Shown here: positions 8,335 to 16,180 of the stretch, piece by piece
Layout: each line of letters begins with the position of its first letter
Numbering within the stretch: the first letter of the stretch is position 1
NCBI GenBank assembly: GCA_014218215.1
Contig: CP043652.1
Location: 4,526,001-4,590,000 of the forward strand
Source of the DNA: Geodermatophilaceae bacterium NBWT11
GTDB taxonomy: Bacteria > Actinomycetota > Actinomycetes > Mycobacteriales > Geodermatophilaceae
Reading direction: 5' to 3'
DNA length: 64,000 bases
The notes under the pieces: generated by a model
Database searches by the model: none
Told to the model about the DNA's origin: nothing
The model's input: the letters and a program-made list of their open reading frames with translations, nothing else
Translations under genes and position numbers: made by a program

Positions 8335-9707
8335 CGGGACGGTGCGGTGACCTCGGCGGCCGCCGCTGCCGCAGCAGCCGCTGCGGCGCGGGGGGCGTCC
8401 TGGGTGGCGTCGTGCTCGGCGAGCAGGTCACGCCCGGCGGTCTCGGGGAGCAGCCGCCAGAGGATCAGCCCACAGATGACGGCGACGCCGGCCAGGAAGA
8501 ACCCGGGGGCGTAGTCCAGGCCGGTGCTCACGACGAGCGCGGCCCCGATCAGCGGGCCGAAGCCCGAGGGCGCCCCGACACCGAGGTTGAACCCGACGGA
8601 GCCGGCGGTGAGCCGGGTGGAGGCCGGGAACATCTCGATGAGGATCAGGGAGGTGTTGGCGTTGATCGGGGCCTGGAACACCGCGTAGACCACCAGCGCC
8701 AGCACGACGAGCACCGGGTTGCCGCCGCTGAGCACCAGGAACACCGGGATGCCGAGGACGGCGTGGCCCAGGCACCCGAAGAGCACCGTGCGCCGCCGGC
8801 CGAACCGGTCGGAGAGCCGACCGGCGATCGGGCAGAACACCGCGTAGACCGCCAGGCCCAGCGAGGCCAGCAGCACCGCCTCGGTGCGCGGCAGCTCCAC
8901 CGTCGTCGACAGGTAGTTCACGACGTAGGAACCCAGGTAGTAGAGGCCCACCCCGCAGATCCAGGAGAAGCAGAAGGTGATGAGCAGGGCCTTGGCGTGG
9001 TGCCGGCTGAACGCGTCGCGCCAGACGGCCTTGGGCCGCTCGCCACCGGACTCCAGCGCCTGGAAGACCGGGGTGTCCTCGAGCTGGCGGCGGATGTAGA
9101 GACCCACCATGGCCAGCGGCAGGGCCAGCAGGAACGGGATCCGCCAGCCCCAGGTGGCCAGTGCGTCCTCCGACAGCAGCAGGCCGAACAGCAGCGCCAG
9201 CAGTCCGCCGCCGACGAGCCCGAGGGCCGCGGCCATGGACGGGTAGCTGCCCCGCACCCCACGTCGTCCCGGGGCCGCGGTCTCGATGAGGTAGGCCGAG
9301 CTGGCCCCCCACTCACCACCCACCGACATGCCCTGGATGCAGCGCAGCAGCACCAGCAGGACCGGGGCCAGGATGCCCACCTGGGCGAAGGTGGGCAGCA
9401 CGCCGATGAGCGCGGTGGCCAGGCCCATCAGCACGATGGACAGCGAGAGCGAGAGCCGGCGGCCGTGGCGGTCGCCGATGAGCCCGAAGACGAGCCCGCC
9501 CAGCGGGCGGACGACGAAGGCCACCCCGAACACCGCCAGCGAGGACAGCAGCTGGACGCTGGCCGACTCCCCGGGGAAGAAGGCCGCCCCGATCGCGACG
9601 GCGAAGAAGCCGTACAGCGCGAAGTCGAAGTACTCCAGGAAGTTGCCGATGATGCAGGCTGCGGCGACCTTGCGCTGCGAGCTCTTCGAGTAGATGTCGC
9701 TCGTCAC
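8331..9707 (-). CDS. MFS transporter of the metabolite:H+ symporter type
   Basis: A 458-residue membrane protein with about 12 hydrophobic segments. The inter-helix motif GLIGDRHGRRLSL and the repeat-like RLSDRFGRRRTV are MFS signatures, and NFLEYFDFALYGFFA at the first helix is typical of the MHS family that takes up carboxylates, shikimate or aromatic acids with protons. GTG 9707 is preceded by AAGGAG; the longer frame to 9803 would run through the operator and promoter. Near the C-terminus is a run of 11 alanines, an unusual but probably harmless tail. It is first in the operon with the alcohol dehydrogenase and is the likely uptake route for the island's substrate. Confidence 0.88.
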   Translation of the reverse strand: MTSDIYSKSSQRKVAAACIIGNFLEYFDFALYGFFAVAIGAAFFPGESASVQLLSSLAVFGVAFVVRPLGGLVFGLIGDRHGRRLSLSLSIVLMGLATALIGVLPTFAQVGILAPVLLVLLRCIQGMSVGGEWGASSAYLIETAAPGRRGVRGSYPSMAAALGLVGGGLLALLFGLLLSEDALATWGWRIPFLLALPLAMVGLYIRRQLEDTPVFQALESGGERPKAVWRDAFSRHHAKALLITFCFSWICGVGLYYLGSYVVNYLSTTVELPRTEAVLLASLGLAVYAVFCPIAGRLSDRFGRRRTVLFGCLGHAVLGIPVFLVLSGGNPVLVVLALVVYAVFQAPINANTSLILIEMFPASTRLTAGSVGFNLGVGAPSGFGPLIGAALVVSTGLDYAPGFFLAGVAVICGLILWRLLPETAGRDLLAEHDATQDAPRAAAAAAAAAAAEVTAPSR

Positions 9708-9740
9708 GGAGCGTCTCCTTGCCGGGTGGCCCTCACGGGC

Positions 9741-9766
9741 TTCGTGATGTCGAATGGTCCTTCGAA
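9741..9766 (-). promoter_or_regulatory. TCGAA-type operator, copy A (MFS operon)
   Basis: Read on the minus strand, this 26-nt site starts TTCGAAGGACC, continues ATTCGACATCA and ends CGAA. It shares TCGAA-N6-TTCGA arms and the third CGAA half-site with copies at 9858 and 25539 (19 of 26 and 17 of 26 identical). A plausible promoter lies upstream on the same strand: TTGTGT (9803-9798), 17 nt, TCTACT (9780-9775), with the operator beginning 8 nt beyond the -10. That position would block transcription of the MFS-dehydrogenase operon. Confidence 0.65.
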
Positions 9767-9819
9767 CTCCGACCAGTAGAACCCACCGAGACCTGGGACA
9801 CAAGGCGCCCCGCAGCGCC

Positions 9820-9849
9820 TTGACCGTGCCGAGTCCGGCTGCGTACCTT
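9820..9849 (+). promoter_or_regulatory. Sigma-A type promoter for the ligase operon
   Basis: TTGACC (9820-9825) and TACCTT (9844-9849) are spaced by 18 nt, close to the housekeeping consensus. The next 34 nt hold operator copy B, and the ligase start is 60 nt downstream of the -10. Confidence 0.55.
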
Positions 9850-9857
9850 TGCGAGAG

Positions 9858-9883
9858 CTCGAAGAGTCATTCGATTTCGCGAA
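9858..9883 (+). promoter_or_regulatory. TCGAA-type operator, copy B (ligase operon)
   Basis: The site reads CTCGAAGAGTCA, then TTCGATTTCG, then CGAA. It begins 8 nt after the -10 box, over the expected transcription start, as at copies A and C. It matches copy C at 22 of 26 positions. It probably binds the repressor of the island, for which the IclR protein encoded at 24708 is the leading candidate. Confidence 0.7.
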
Positions 9884-9909
9884 CACCACCACCGCCAGGA
9901 GGTCCCGGC

Positions 9910-11526
9910 ATGACGCCCGTCCCGACCGCGACCACGCTGCCCGAGCTCCTCCGAGTCACGGCGGCCGCCACCCCGGACGCGCCGGCCCTGGTCGCCGGGG
10001 ACACCCGCTGGACGTACGCCGAGCTCTCCGCCCAGGCGGACCTGGCCGCCGACGTGCTCGCCGGCCTCGGCGTCGGACCGGGGGACACGGTGGCGCTGCT
10101 GGCCCCCAACACCGCCTCCTGGGTCCCGATCGCCGTCGGCGCGATGACGCTGGGCGCCCGGGTCGACGCGTTCAACACCTGGGTCAAGGCCTACGACCTC
10201 CAGCACCTGCTGGCCAGCTCCGCGGCCTCGGTCCTGGTGCTGGCCGACCGGGTGCGCGGCAGCGACCTGCTGGGCGAGCTCGAGTCGCTGCTGCCCGAGC
10301 TGACCGGGTCCGCGGACGGCAGCTGGCACAGCGACCGGTTCCCGGCGCTGCGGCACGTGGTGGTGCTGGGCGACCGGGTGTCGGCCGGTGCGACGTCCTG
10401 GACGGCGCTCGCGGCCACGGCCACCCCGACGACGCGGGAGCCGGCCGCCCGGGGCGAGGACCCCGCCTTCGTGCTCTACACCTCCGGCTCCACCAGCCGC
10501 CCCAAGGCGGTCCCGCTCTGCCACCGCGACCTGGTGCTCAACGGCTTCCACATCGGCGAGCGGATGGGGGTCACCGCCGCGGACCGGGTCTGGTTCGGCT
10601 CGCCGCTGTTCTGGAGCTTCGGCTGCGCCAACGCCCTGATGAACGCCCTGAGCCACGGCGCCTGCTTCGTGCTGCAGGAGCAGTTCACCCCGCAGGACGC
10701 CGCCGGGCTGATGGCCGCCGAGCAGGTCACCGTGGCCTACCTGCTGCCCTCCATGGTCGACGCGCTGGTCGGGGCGGTCGCCCCGCAGGTGCGCGCCGTG
10801 GAGTCGCTGCGCACGGGGGCGACGATCGGCCGCCCCGAGGAGGTCCGCCGGGCCGTCGTCGACCTCGGCATCACCGGGATGTGCAACGTCTACGGGGCCA
10901 CCGAGACCTACGGCAACTGCTGCGTCACCGACCACCGCACCCCGCTGGAGGTGCGGGTGACCACCCAGGGCCGACCGCTGCCCGGCGTCGAGGTCCGGGT
11001 GGTCGGCGCGGACGGCGAGGTCCTCCCGGCCGGCGAGCCCGGGGAGATGCAGGTCCGCGGCCGGGTCACCCCCGGCTACCTCGGCGACGACGACGCGACC
11101 GCGGCCGCCTTCACCTCCGACGGCTGGTACCGCACCGGCGACCGGATGGTCGTCGACGACGAGGGCGTCGTCTCCTTCGTCGGCCGCACCACCGACATGA
11201 TCAAGACCTCCGGGATCAACGTGTCCCCCGCGGAGGTGGAGAGCTTCCTCGCCTCGCACCCCGACGTCGTGGAGGTGACCGTGCTGGGCGCCCCGCACCC
11301 CTCCCGCGACGAGGTGGTGGTGGCCTTCGTCGTCTCCCGCTCGGCGGACCTGACCGCGGCGGACCTCATCGCGTGGAGCAAGGACCGGGTCGCCGGCTAC
11401 AAGGTGCCCTGGGTGGCCGCGGTGGTCGACGAGCTCCCCCGCACCGGCACCGGGAAGCTCGCCCGGCGCACCCTGCAGCAGGACGCGGCCGACCTGGTGA
11501 CCGCCCGACTCGAGGAGACCGCGTGA
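9910..11526 (+). CDS. AMP-dependent acyl-CoA ligase
   Basis: A 538-residue ANL-superfamily enzyme that activates a carboxylic acid to acyl-AMP and then to the CoA thioester. The P-loop YTSGSTSRPKAV is near residues 190-201, the A5 motif YGATETYGN near 328, the hinge TGDRMVVDDEG near 410, and the C-terminal lysine motif GTGKLARR near 515. ATG 9910 has AGGAGG 6 nt upstream. It is the first gene of a six-gene operon and lies just downstream of operator B. It is a close relative of the split ligase at 20197 (both share an LFWS-G-ANAL segment), so the island has duplicated this step. The acid is unknown; aromatic or alicyclic is likely. Confidence 0.9.
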   Translation: MTPVPTATTLPELLRVTAAATPDAPALVAGDTRWTYAELSAQADLAADVLAGLGVGPGDTVALLAPNTASWVPIAVGAMTLGARVDAFNTWVKAYDLQHLLASSAASVLVLADRVRGSDLLGELESLLPELTGSADGSWHSDRFPALRHVVVLGDRVSAGATSWTALAATATPTTREPAARGEDPAFVLYTSGSTSRPKAVPLCHRDLVLNGFHIGERMGVTAADRVWFGSPLFWSFGCANALMNALSHGACFVLQEQFTPQDAAGLMAAEQVTVAYLLPSMVDALVGAVAPQVRAVESLRTGATIGRPEEVRRAVVDLGITGMCNVYGATETYGNCCVTDHRTPLEVRVTTQGRPLPGVEVRVVGADGEVLPAGEPGEMQVRGRVTPGYLGDDDATAAAFTSDGWYRTGDRMVVDDEGVVSFVGRTTDMIKTSGINVSPAEVESFLASHPDVVEVTVLGAPHPSRDEVVVAFVVSRSADLTAADLIAWSKDRVAGYKVPWVAAVVDELPRTGTGKLARRTLQQDAADLVTARLEETA

Positions 11527-12398
11527 CCGGCAACTGGGGACGCTGGGGTGCCGACGACGAGGTCGGTGCGCTCAACCTGGTCACCGCCGACGTCACCCGG
11601 CGCGCGGTGGGCCTCGTCCGGTCCGGACGCACGCTCTCCCTGGCGATGCCGCTGGGCCCGGGCACCCCCGGCCCCCCGCACCGGCACCGGCCCTCCCGCT
11701 TCATGGACCGGGACGCCGGCGACTACGCCCTGGGCGCCCGGACCCCCGGTGGCTTCCGCTTCGCCGAGGACACCGTGCAGTTCGCCACGCACAGCGGCAC
11801 CCACCTCGATGCGCTCTCGCACGCCTGGTCGGGCGAGGAGCTCTACAACGGCCACCCGCAGGCGGGCACCCGCAGCACCCGGGGGGCCGGTCGGCTGGGC
11901 GCGGAGAAGCTCGTCCCGGTGCTCACCCGCGGGGTGCTGGTCGACCTGGTGGCCGCCACCGGCGGGCCGCTGGCACCCAGCGCCCCGGTCGGCGTCGCCG
12001 ACCTGGAACGGGGCATAGCCGAGTCCGGGGTGACCCCCGAGCCCGGGGACGTCGTCCTGGTGCGCACCGGCTGGCTGGAGTCCCGCGGGGACGCCGCCGA
12101 CTACTTCGCCGACGAGCCCGGCATCACCGAGGACGCCGCCCGCTGGCTGGCCGAGCGGGACGTCGCCGTGGTCGGCGCGGACAACTACGCCGTCGAGCAG
12201 CAGTCGGCCACCGCCGGCTTCCCCGCCCACCTGGTGCTGCTGCACCAGCACGGGGTGCCGCTGCTGGAGAACGTGGTGCTGGCCGAGCTCGCGGCCGCCC
12301 TCGCCGCGCAGGACCGGTCCACCTTCCTGGTGGTGCTGGCCCCGCTGCCGCTGGTCGGGTCGACCGGTGCGCCGGTGACCCCGGTGGCCGTGCTGTGA
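11523..12398 (+). CDS. Cyclase family metal-dependent hydrolase
   Basis: A 291-residue cyclase/kynurenine formamidase-type protein with the complete metal motif HSGTHLDALSH near residues 85-95. It is shorter than, and only distantly similar to, the one at 1967, which lacks the first His; both begin with NWGRWGADD. GTG 11523 overlaps the ligase stop (GTGA), so the two are translationally coupled. Members hydrolyse amides, lactones or ring ketones through a bound metal ion. Following an acyl-CoA ligase and preceding a CoA transferase, it may open a ring or hydrolyse an intermediate. Confidence 0.83.
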   Translation: MTGNWGRWGADDEVGALNLVTADVTRRAVGLVRSGRTLSLAMPLGPGTPGPPHRHRPSRFMDRDAGDYALGARTPGGFRFAEDTVQFATHSGTHLDALSHAWSGEELYNGHPQAGTRSTRGAGRLGAEKLVPVLTRGVLVDLVAATGGPLAPSAPVGVADLERGIAESGVTPEPGDVVLVRTGWLESRGDAADYFADEPGITEDAARWLAERDVAVVGADNYAVEQQSATAGFPAHLVLLHQHGVPLLENVVLAELAAALAAQDRSTFLVVLAPLPLVGSTGAPVTPVAVL

Positions 12399-13608
12399 CC
12401 GCCGGCTGGATCACCGACGTCGTGCGCCCGGGTGACCTGGTCGTCGTCGCGCAGGGCTCGGGGGAGCCGACGCCGCTGCTGGAGCAGCTGGTGGACGCCG
12501 CGGCGTCGCTGACCGACGTCGAGGTGTTCGTCGGCCTGAGCCACTCCGGGGCGCTGCGCCGACCCGAGGCCGCCGGGTTGTCCCTGGTCTCCTTCGGCGC
12601 GATGGGCCCGCTGGCCCGGCTCGCCGCCGAGGGCCGGGTCGCCGTCCTGCCCTGCCACTTCTCCGACGTGCCCCGGCAGCTGACCCGGCGGGCCCCCGGC
12701 CGGGTGGTCGTCGTCGTGCAGGTCTCCCCCGCCGACGCCGACGGCCACCACTCCCTCGGCCTGGCCGTGGACCACACCTGGGAGCTGCTGGCCGGCGCCC
12801 GGGCCGTGGTGGCCGAGGTCAACGACCAGCTGCCGCACACCTCGGCCCCCCGGGTGCACGCCTCGCAGCTCACCGCCACGGTGCCCACCTCCCGCCCGCA
12901 GCCGCAGGTGACGGGCGGGACCCCGGGCGAGGTGCACCGGCAGATCGCCGCCCACGTCGCCGGCCTGGTGCCCGACGGCGCCACCCTGCAGCTGGGTGTC
13001 GGCGTCCTGCCGTCGGTGGTGGCCGCCGCGCTGCGCGGACGGCGCGGGCTGCGCGTGCGCTCCACCCTGGTCGGTGACTGGCTGTGCGAGCTGGCCGCCG
13101 CCGGAGCGCTGGCCACCGACCCCGACGCCGTCGTCATCAGCGAGGCCGCGGGCTCCCCCGGGCTCTACGAGCACGTCGCCACCGGCGGCGTGCGGATCGT
13201 CCCGGTCGGCGAGCTCAACCGGCCCGACGTGCTCGCCGGCACCCCGGGCTTCGTGGCGGTCAACGCCGCCCTGCAGGTCGACCTCACCGGCCAGGTCAAC
13301 GCCGAGGAGCTCGGCAGCGGCTACGTGGCCGGCATCGGCGGGCAGCCCGACTTCCTGCGCGCCGCCCAGCGCTCCACCGGCGGGCTGGCGGTCGTGATGC
13401 TGCGGCCACCGCCCGCTCGGGCCAGGAGTCCCGGATCGTCCGCCGGCTGCACGCCGGCGCGGTCACCACCCCCCGGTCCGGCGTCGACGTCGTCGTGACC
13501 GAGCACGGCACCGCCGACCTGCGCGGCCGCAGCCTGACCGAGCGCGCGCAGGCCCTGACGGCCATCGCCGCCCCCGACCACCGCGACGCCCTGGGAGGCC
13601 CCGCGTGA
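12395..13608 (+). pseudogene. Acetyl-CoA hydrolase/4-hydroxybutyrate CoA-transferase family, split by a 1-nt frameshift
   Basis: The first frame (GTG 12395, GTGA overlap with the cyclase gene) encodes a family I-type CoA transferase or acetyl-CoA hydrolase, with GDLVVVAQGSGEPTPLLEQL at the start and LGVGVLPSVVAAAL and GFVAVNAALQVDLTGQVNAE later. At about 13399-13405 the match leaves this frame and continues in another as ATARSGQESRIVRRLHAGAV and VDVVVTEHGTADLRGRSL, the conserved C-terminal part. Adding one C within CTGCGG restores about 404 residues in one frame. These enzymes move CoA between acids or hydrolyse acyl-CoA. The C-terminus overlaps the next gene by GTGA, so the original reading frame was operon-coupled; the break may be a sequencing error. 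Confidence 0.78.
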
Positions 13609-14627
13609 CGACCACCGTCACAGAGACCGCGACCGACGACGGCTCCACCATCCTCGAGCGGCTGACCCGCTTCCTCGCCACCCAGGAGGGCACCGCCGGC
13701 ACCCGGATCGCCGACCTCCGCCGGGCCGGTGCCGGACGCTCCCGGGAGAACTGGCTGTTCGACCTGGTCGGGCCCGGCCCCGACGACCGCGAGCCGCTGA
13801 TCCTGCGCAGCGACCCCGACGGCGGGCTGGTCGACACCAGCCGGGCCGTGGAGTTCGCCGTGCTGCGCGCCCTGGAGCCCAGCCCGCTGCCAACCCCGCG
13901 GGTGCGCTGGCTGGACGCCACCGGCGGGCAGCTGGGCAGCCCCTCGCTGCTCATGCGTCGCGAGCCCGGCACCTGCGACTACCGGGTGGTCAACGGCGAC
14001 CGCCCGCTGCCCGCGCGCCGGGCGCTGGCCGAGACGTTCTGCGACCTGCTCGCCGACGTGCACGCCACCGACTGGCGCGGGCTGGGCCTGACCGACGTGC
14101 TCACCGACCCCGGCGAGCAGGCCGCGCTGCACGAGCTGGACCACTGGGAGCAGGTGCTCCGGCACGACCAGCTCGAGGCCCACCCCGAGCTGGACCTGGC
14201 GATCGACTGGCTGCGGTCCCGGGCCCGGCCCTCGCGGCGCACCGTGCTGGTGCACGCGGACTTCAAGCCCGGCAACATCCTGCTCGAGGGCGACCGGGTC
14301 AGCTCGCTGCTGGACTGGGAGCTCGCGCACCTGGGCGACCCGCTGGAGGACCTCGGCTGGGTGACCCAGCCGCTGCGGGCCGGGGAGCACCTCATCGAGG
14401 GCAGCTGGACCGCCGCCGACCTGGTCGCCCGCTACACCGCGGCCACCGGCCTGGAGGTGGAGCCCGACGAGCTGCGCTGGTGGGTCGTGTTCTCCACCTT
14501 CAAGACCGCCGTGATGCAGGTCAGCGGGCTGCGCGCGTTCCTCGAGGGCCGCGCCGACGAGCCCTACCGGCCGACCCGCCGGGTGCTGTCCACCCTGCTG
14601 ACCGCCATCACCGGACCGAGGAGCTGA
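13605..14627 (+). CDS. Aminoglycoside phosphotransferase-fold kinase-like protein
   Basis: A 340-residue protein of the APH/choline kinase fold. The catalytic loop is HADFKPGN (HxDxxxxN), followed by LLDWELAHLGDPLEDLGW with the metal-binding Asp. The N-lobe has VDTSRAVEFAVLRAL. Such proteins occur next to acyl-CoA dehydrogenases and ligases in Actinobacteria and resemble the kinase-like domain of human ACAD10/11, which phosphorylates 4-hydroxyacyl-CoA substrates to allow dehydration. That role is attractive here but is an inference. GTG 13605 overlaps the preceding stop (GTGA). It is unlikely to be an antibiotic resistance gene given the context. Confidence 0.85.
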   Translation: MTTTVTETATDDGSTILERLTRFLATQEGTAGTRIADLRRAGAGRSRENWLFDLVGPGPDDREPLILRSDPDGGLVDTSRAVEFAVLRALEPSPLPTPRVRWLDATGGQLGSPSLLMRREPGTCDYRVVNGDRPLPARRALAETFCDLLADVHATDWRGLGLTDVLTDPGEQAALHELDHWEQVLRHDQLEAHPELDLAIDWLRSRARPSRRTVLVHADFKPGNILLEGDRVSSLLDWELAHLGDPLEDLGWVTQPLRAGEHLIEGSWTAADLVARYTAATGLEVEPDELRWWVVFSTFKTAVMQVSGLRAFLEGRADEPYRPTRRVLSTLLTAITGPRS

Positions 14628-14629
14628 CC

Positions 14630-15037
14630 GTGCACCCGACCATCGACGAGCAGCTGGGCGGCGCACTGCGCCTGCTGGACGTGCTGGAGACCGAGGACGA
14701 GCTGTCCACCGCGTCCCAGGAGGTGCTGGCCAACGTGCGCCGGCTGCTGGGCAAGGTGCAGCGCTCCTGGTCCGCGCAGCTGCCCTTCCACACCGCCGAC
14801 AACGCCGCGCTGACCGACCTGCTCGAGCGCACCGCCCCGCTGGTGGACCCCGCCCTGGTCCCGAGCGTGACCGCGGTCGAGCCGCTGGACGCCGTGGCCG
14901 TGGCCACCCGCAACAGCGAGCTGCGGGCCCTGCTGTCCCGGGTGGTCACCGGCCTCCCCCACTCCCCCGCCGGCGACGCCGCCCGTGCCGAGATCGGCGA
15001 CCACCTGCGCCACCGGGTCGACACCGACCCCACCTGA
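14630..15037 (+). CDS. Small hypothetical protein of the ligase operon
   Basis: A 135-residue, mostly helical protein that I do not recognise. GTG 14630 lies 2 nt after the kinase-like gene's stop, with GAGGAG about 5 nt upstream; the longer frame from 14480 overlaps that gene. It contains many Leu, Glu and Ala residues, no membrane segment and no Cys pairs. Small helical proteins of similar size are often coded beside APH-like kinases in catabolic operons and may be a subunit or binding partner. Its position between that gene and the AttH-like gene supports a pathway role. Confidence 0.6.
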   Translation: MHPTIDEQLGGALRLLDVLETEDELSTASQEVLANVRRLLGKVQRSWSAQLPFHTADNAALTDLLERTAPLVDPALVPSVTAVEPLDAVAVATRNSELRALLSRVVTGLPHSPAGDAARAEIGDHLRHRVDTDPT

Positions 15038-15052
15038 CGGAAGGCCTGACAC

Positions 15053-16180
15053 GTGACCGACCTGAGCATCGGCGACGACCACTTCGCCGAGCAGTTCCCG
15101 CTGTCCCCGATCGACGACTTCATGGTCCACCAGACGCCGGACCCGGTGCGGGTGTCCTGGACCGGCGACCCGCGGGCCTACGAGCGCTACTGGATGATCG
15201 CCCACGACGCGACCGGTGAGGTGATGGTCGCGACCGGGGGCAGCATCTACCCCAACCTCGACCGGGCCGAGGCGTACGCGATCGTCGTCCGCGGCGGGAG
15301 GCACACCGCCGTCCGCAGCTTCCGCCCCCTGGGCGTGGACCGGACCGACCTGCGGGTCGGCCCGATCGCCCCGGTGATCGTCCGCGGCCTGCGCGAGTGG
15401 CGGTACGTGCTGGAGCCCAACGACCAGGGCATCAGCTGGGACCTCACCTTCACCGACACCACCCGCCAGGTGTTCCGCGAGCCGCTGTCGGACTCCGCGC
15501 ACGGCACCCCGTCCGGACGACGCAACGACGTCACGGCCGGGTTCGAGGGCTTCGGCTCGGTGTCGGGCTGGGTCGAGGTCGACGGCGAGCGGGTCGAGCT
15601 CGGCGAGGGCTCGTTCGGCACCCGGGACCGGCACTGGGGCACCGGCCGCGGCGTCGGCGGCCCGACCATGTCGCTGGGGGGCCGGCTGCACGTGGGGGTC
15701 AACGGCAACGCCTTCGTGCCCTTCGCCGACTGGACGCTGTGGGGCGACCGGGTCTACTACCCGTTCGGCCACGCCACCCCGGGTGCCACCAAGGTGCTCA
15801 AGCCGACCCGCCGGCTGCGCTTCGACCCGGAGACCCAGGTCTTCGTCGAGGGCGTCGTGGACTACCGGCTGGTCACCGGGGAGACCCGGCAGCTGCACTA
15901 CGAGCGGATCGGCGAGCAGACGGCCTACCTGCGCTGCGGCATGTACGGCGGCACCCCCGACGGCGACATCCACCAGGGCTCCTACGACGGCCCGGCGATG
16001 ACCGAGGGCGAGTCCTACGACCTCACCGACCTGCGGCAGCGGATCGGGCTGCGCGGCCTGGACGAGCACCTGTGCCGGGTCACCTGCGACGGCGAGACGG
16101 TGCTCGGGGTCTACCAGACGATCGACCCGGTCGCCTTCGAGCAGTGCACCGCGGGCCGCCCGGGCTGGGCCTTCCTCTAG
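15053..16180 (+). CDS. AttH/CrtC-like (DUF7064-type) lipocalin-fold protein
   Basis: A 375-residue soluble protein made mainly of beta strands, with no signal peptide. Repeated Trp/Gly motifs (SGWVEVDGERVELGEGSFGTR; DRHWGTGRGVGG) resemble AttH/CrtC hydratase-like beta-barrel proteins and the DUF7064/7065 group that often sits beside APH-like kinases in mycobacterial and sphingomonad degradation clusters. GTG 15053 is 15 nt after the previous stop with GGAAGG upstream. No catalytic residues can be assigned. It may bind or hydrate a hydrophobic intermediate. The family name is a judgement from sequence style, not a database result. It is the last gene of the operon and overlaps the convergent monooxygenase by 4 nt. 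Confidence 0.6.
   Translation: MTDLSIGDDHFAEQFPLSPIDDFMVHQTPDPVRVSWTGDPRAYERYWMIAHDATGEVMVATGGSIYPNLDRAEAYAIVVRGGRHTAVRSFRPLGVDRTDLRVGPIAPVIVRGLREWRYVLEPNDQGISWDLTFTDTTRQVFREPLSDSAHGTPSGRRNDVTAGFEGFGSVSGWVEVDGERVELGEGSFGTRDRHWGTGRGVGGPTMSLGGRLHVGVNGNAFVPFADWTLWGDRVYYPFGHATPGATKVLKPTRRLRFDPETQVFVEGVVDYRLVTGETRQLHYERIGEQTAYLRCGMYGGTPDGDIHQGSYDGPAMTEGESYDLTDLRQRIGLRGLDEHLCRVTCDGETVLGVYQTIDPVAFEQCTAGRPGWAFL

Noticed and set aside
8347-8390. Alanine run in the MFS transporter as a repeat expansion
   Set aside because: The run uses mixed Ala codons (GCG, GCC, GCT, GCA), so it is not a simple repeat and probably reflects a tolerant C-terminal tail.
13605-14627. Aminoglycoside resistance gene
   Set aside because: The phosphotransferase fold is present, but its neighbours are acyl-CoA genes and many such kinases act on metabolites.
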